Positions 59,546 to 64,000 of a DNA stretch of 64,000 nt are shown here, one piece after another; within the stretch, counting starts at the first letter, position 1; each line of letters opens with the position of its first letter. Source of the stretch: Motacilla alba alba (Eukaryota > Chordata > Aves > Passeriformes > Motacillidae). The DNA lies in assembly GCF_015832195.1 (NCBI RefSeq), contig NC_052016.1, forward strand, positions 26,309,129-26,373,128, read 5' to 3'. A program made the position numbers and the translations under genes. The notes under the pieces were generated by a model that was not told the DNA's origin, ran no database searches, and saw only the letters and a program-made list of their open reading frames with translations.

Positions 59546-62504
59546 TCTCCTTTATTTGTTGAAAAACAGTCTGCAGCAAGGGAAAGGTGGGATGACATCT
59601 GTCAGGATTTTATTGTGTGCATACTCCTGCAGAGGGAGGAAACCCAGATGTTGCAGAAGCTGTGATTGCTGTCAGTGGAAACAGAAATTGCACTGTGATT
59701 TATGATGATTTGAGGCTTTCAATAATCTCATCTGAAGACCAAAAGGCAAGGGATGCCTTTTGTCATTGGACGTGTCTTAAATGATAAAACAACATAAATA
59801 GAGATTCTCATTTTGAAAACCTACTCAAGGTTGAACTGTCCTTTAAATGCACTTGTTTGTGAAACTGATATTACATAGAGGAATTTTAGTTTGGATTTGT
59901 ACAACACTTCAGCGTTAAGAGGAAAATCTGCTTTCCTCCATGACTGCCCGGACACTGGAGGGTGATGAGGAGGAGGTGAGTCAGTGCATCATGTTGGTGC
60001 TGGTTCTGCCATGTCTGCTCTGTGGGGCCTGCCTGGGCTGCCATCAATGTGTGCAGTGTGCTCTGCAGCATTTTGATTTCTAAGAGGAGCTGGCCAAGGT
60101 GGAGGCATGGCAGAGGCAGGGCTTTTCTTTTCTAAAAACTGCCCTGCATTCCAACAAATCCAGGCACCTCAAAGCTGTCTCTATGATGCAAAAGCCTACA
60201 AACTAATGTTTTCCCTAGTCCAGAGGTGTAACAAAAGCTTCCAAGCATAGACGGTTACAATATAAACTGAAGGGAAGGGGCAGAAGGAGGAAGAAAGTCT
60301 AATGCCAGAAACGGGAGTTAAAAATCCCTCTCACCTCCCCCCGCCCCGCCAAATCCCAGAAATAGAGCAGTAGACATTATGAAGCAGGCTTAGTTTCTAG
60401 CAGCTTGATCTTTCCCTTTGTGTGCACTTGGCTTTGTGTGCATTGATGTCCTGTTGGTAATTATCATTCTGTTGTCACCTGTATTCATGATGACACCCCT
60501 ATATCACATTTTCATCACAGCGTGAAATGTCGCTCTTTTTGCTTTTGTTTTGTTTAGTACCATGAGTTTAGCCCAGAGCTGAAAAAAAAACAAAAGACAC
60601 TTCTCACAACACACAATGGTACATTGATAACCTTGCAGTTTAGTTAGTGATCCTATCTCAATGCTTCCATCTCTCTTCTTCCTCCCACCCCTCTTTTTAA
60701 GCAGACAAGGTTTTCCCTCAACAAGCTGATGACAGAATAATTTCTCTAGGTTGATTGTTTGCCCCACATGGTCCTCTGGATTTCTTCATACAAGTGGAGA
60801 GAAGCAGATCAAAAGCCTGCAAGAAAAAAACAGGCAAAGGATTGAAAAAGCCACCATAAAGAACCTACTCAGGTTTCATTCTGATGATGAACAGGCTTGT
60901 AAAGTATTCTGAGACCTGTCAAATTTTGCCATCTGAAATCCAGACCTATTTTAAAAAGAATTTTCATAATGAGTGTCTCTTTTCCTCCATCCACAGGCTC
61001 AGAGTATTTTCTGAAAAAGTTCTGCAGGGCAGAGGAGTTGAACAGTTGATCACATGCAGGAGCACGGGATAGATGGAGTACAGCTGACTCAACAACTACA
61101 GGGGATTTGGGTAAGTGCCCACCATGTCAGCCAACTAGGACTTAGTAAAATATTGGTTACTATCACAGTGTTCATTACTTTTAAAAGGAAATTCTTACTT
61201 TATCACCCATCAGATGAATTTAACCTCACTAGGAAATCTCAGTGGTAGTTTGTTGGGGAAAAAGTGTGCAGGGAATGGCTGATGCAAATATGAAGGCGCT
61301 ACCATTCAAATGGGATTGACTTTTGCAAGTTACCTCTTACCTGAGGGCACACAGACCAGACTAGTGCTATTAATGCTAGGGGAGGAAGGTTATAAGCCCT
61401 GTGCAATGTGGAGGCTATCAGTGTATGTCAAACCCACTCATGTTGCTTTCAGGAGGGAAACAATCAATTGCTTGAAGGAGGCAATGTTATCCGATTTGTG
61501 GTGTCAGTCAGCCTGTTCCCACAGTCATTGCATTGATGGAGGAAAATTTTGATAAGCAGGACTTCTTATCTGGCTCCACTGCAGTTGAATGACAAGAGTT
61601 TGTTGATTGGAAGTGACATTGTTTCTGCTCACAAAGCTGGCTGGACATGGTAATTGCACTACCTTTGTTTGTTTTTAAAGTAATGATAACAGCGATATAT
61701 TCTTCAGTGAAGATCGTGAGGATTTGGAATCAAGTCTTCGGTTAAGCTGATGAACTGATACTGTCCAAATTGACATAGTTAATATAATTGCCTTGTGTAC
61801 CGTGGGGGAAAGCCTTAAGAGTTGCAGGGCATAGGAATGCTGGCCCTGTTTGCATATTCTTGGTCAAAGAATGGTTTTACCAGTGCATGATGATTTTTTT
61901 TTCAACTAGATCTTCAGCAGTAAACCTCAGGCTTGTTTTACAGGTTGGCTCAAAAATTACTTGAAATCTTGTTTTAAGTCTCAAATGGCTACAACACGGT
62001 CTCGAAAGATGATGAAAGAAATAGCCATAAGCAAATCTGTTCTGTTTCACAGTAAAAATCGTTTTTCTTTTAAAAATATAAATTTGGGAACAGAATCTCT
62101 TTGATTTCATAGTTTATGAAATCTGTGGTATTACATGCTTTCTTTGACTAAGATATTGGCAGCATTATTTACTGCTAATTTGTTTAACTTCCAAGGATTA
62201 GATAAGGTTGTACTCTACTGCAGTGTTATTCTACATCCTTAGTGCTTCGTTGTTGTTTCTAAAAGCGAGAAAATTGAAGTAATCATGATGGCATAAACTC
62301 TTGGTTCTTTTTGTCAGGGAAGTATTATTTTACTAGTATCTTTTCAAGCTGCAAACAGATGGCTGCAGTATAATCTACTTGCTAGTGACATCAAGCATTA
62401 TTTTACTGAAGATTTATATTTATATTGCTCTCTTCAAAAGCATAAAAAGTGTAATTAAGTAGAATGATACTAATTTAGATCTTTATCTGCCCATGTGATT
62501 GCAG

Positions 62505-62720
62505 GGCTCTGGGGTCAGGCAATAGGATTTAGAGCATCTCATCACTAGATCAGTGTGTTTGAATCCAGACCATGGTTAGAGGCAACTGAAGGCCAATAGA
62601 ATGTGATGACCCTTCAGGGTCCTCTCTCAGATGATTTGACAGTCTCTGTAAATTTGCTAGCTGGTGGAACCCCTATAATGATCAGTGGTCTGAGAAGGAA
62701 ATCTGTAGACTGAATGTGCA
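62505..62720 (+). mobile_element. possible ancient tRNA-derived SINE relic
   Basis: The segment ggatttagagcatctcatca followed by ctagatcagtg and gtttgaatcca has the spacing and wording of tRNA-type A and B boxes. B-box agreement is 9 of 11 or so. The downstream 150 bases are unassigned. The family is unknown; it may be an exapted or simply decayed copy. Confidence 0.3.
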
Positions 62721-64000
62721 TGTGTGGAGAATGTATTTAAGCTTAGGAACAGTCTCTTAGTTCCAGGTTTTAGGGACAGTCTTTGTACGCTACCTGTGCA
62801 GGGGACGTGACACAGCTTTTACTTTTGTGTTTCAGTCCAAGGTGATCCTGGACTGGCTGTAGTCTCAGTGATTGTCAAATTGCAGTGTCTCCACTGAAAG
62901 TGAAAGAGAAACATGATGTAGACCAGCTGCAATAGAGCTAAATAGTCCCATTTTTTTTCTCACTATTGGATTAATTAGACAGTATCTTAAACACTGTCGT
63001 TCTGTTCATTACAGATACTTCTATATGTGCTTGCCAGCCTGTTAGTGGATGTGGCACAGCTGGTGTTTATCTGATGGCTCTTGTTCTGTAATCAGCTTGT
63101 TTATAGTATTTTGTGGCTGAAGTAAGATAAAGAAAATCCAACATGATTTTTATTTTAGTTTTGTGATGTGAGTCAGAAATTCAGTGACCTCAATAGGGAA
63201 TCTGTCAATGTTTTCAGTTGGTTTATGTTCCTGGTGTTTCAGTTGAATCCACTGACGTTGTACTAAAGAGTTTAACCACAAAATTAAAGAAAAGCAGAGC
63301 ACAACAAGCCAAATTATGTGGATTTTAATGCTTAAAAGGAGGTTTGATTTGTCAGGAGCATCCAAATTTGAGCTAAAATGATCTTTTCAGACTAGTCACT
63401 GCAATAGTCTCCAAATCTTATACTGAATTTCCTTTCTTTTTTTTCTCAGCTCTCTTGATGTCAAAACTGTTCTGATGCAGTAGACAATACTAAGCAGAGC
63501 TATGGTGAAAGTAATATGGAACAGTGTAGGGAGAAGATATCACATTTGAAGAATATTATTTCACTAGTGGATGTAGGAAACACTAGAATAAATCTGCTAT
63601 TTAGCACAGAATAGCAGGAAAACAGACCTCAACACTTGCACGTGAATAAATGTAAATAGACCTAGTAAGTCAAGATCTCTGGCTTGTTCAACAAATAGTT
63701 GTTTAGATTTATTTATATTATTATAATAGTATTTTCCCAGTAGTCTGTCTTCTTGGAAGAAGGTATTATGCTGCTTTGTATACATCTCCTGGAAATATTT
63801 CATAAAGGTGTAGTATTTACTTGATAATCGTTCTGTTTTTACATTGTAAGTATGCAGTTAACTTAGTTTCTTTTCAGACTAGATTAAAAAAACAGTCTGT
63901 GCATCCAAGGGTTGGTTGTAAAAATAAAGACATACACATATACTAAGGTACAAGGTTTAAAAGTTTATTAGGAATGTTTTGAAGTGTTAGAGGGTAGGTG

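Larger units (their letters stand above)
52596..64000. other. non-coding stretch
   Basis: No gene is recognised to the end of the window. Two possible ancient SINE relics, a possible LTR-like block and several T tracts are listed separately. Confidence 0.5.

Noticed and set aside
1..64000. tRNA, rRNA, snRNA, microRNA or CRISPR loci
   Set aside because: No intact A/B-box pair with cloverleaf, no long imperfect hairpin of precursor size, and no regularly spaced repeats were seen. I cannot run covariance models, so small structured RNAs could be missed.

Overview
The window looks like non-coding DNA from a bird, quite possibly a songbird. The main evidence is several pieces of CR1 LINE retrotransposons, with 3' ends of the avian type on both strands. 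A solo LTR of an avian endogenous retrovirus (about 4392-5044) supports this, as do the AT-rich background and the scarcity of other repeats. I recognise no protein-coding gene, tRNA, rRNA, snRNA or CRISPR array. The longest open frames (about 130-170 codons) are what chance gives in 64 kb of AT-rich DNA, or they fall in stop-poor GC-rich or microsatellite sequence. The window is therefore a large intron or an intergenic desert.

Layout. 1-4391 is unremarkable apart from a short local repeat and one weak candidate exon. 4392-5475 holds the solo LTR followed by a CR1 3' end whose C-terminal ORF2 frame is still open, and a tiny CR1 tail lies at about 6270-6335. 12079-12722 is a head-to-head inverted pair of CR1 3' ends; one arm carries a 21-bp insert whose sequence also occurs 1.38 kb downstream. 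14170-14419 has four exact TGACTCA (AP-1/NF-E2) heptamers. 16319-16332 is a CTCF-like motif in a small GC-rich patch. 17135 and 18761 carry two copies of an unexplained 45-bp element. 20498-20795 is a compact, isolated CpG island, the strongest sign of a promoter here. 21199-21363 is dense in short inverted repeats. 32144-33475 (minus strand) has a poly(A)-plus-AATAAA arrangement with decayed open frames upstream, possibly a retrocopy. 35470-35690 is a CR1 reverse-transcriptase fragment, and 38785-39485 is a longer CR1 copy. 46379-46880 and 59190-59545 are GC-richer blocks I could not classify. 52406-52595 is another CR1 end on the minus strand. Two possible tRNA-derived SINE relics lie near 53765 and 62505.

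Nothing here works together as a gene set. Functionally, the items most worth attention are the CpG island, the AP-1 cluster and the CTCF-like site, all within 14-21 kb. They would fit the regulatory region of a gene whose exons lie mostly outside the window.
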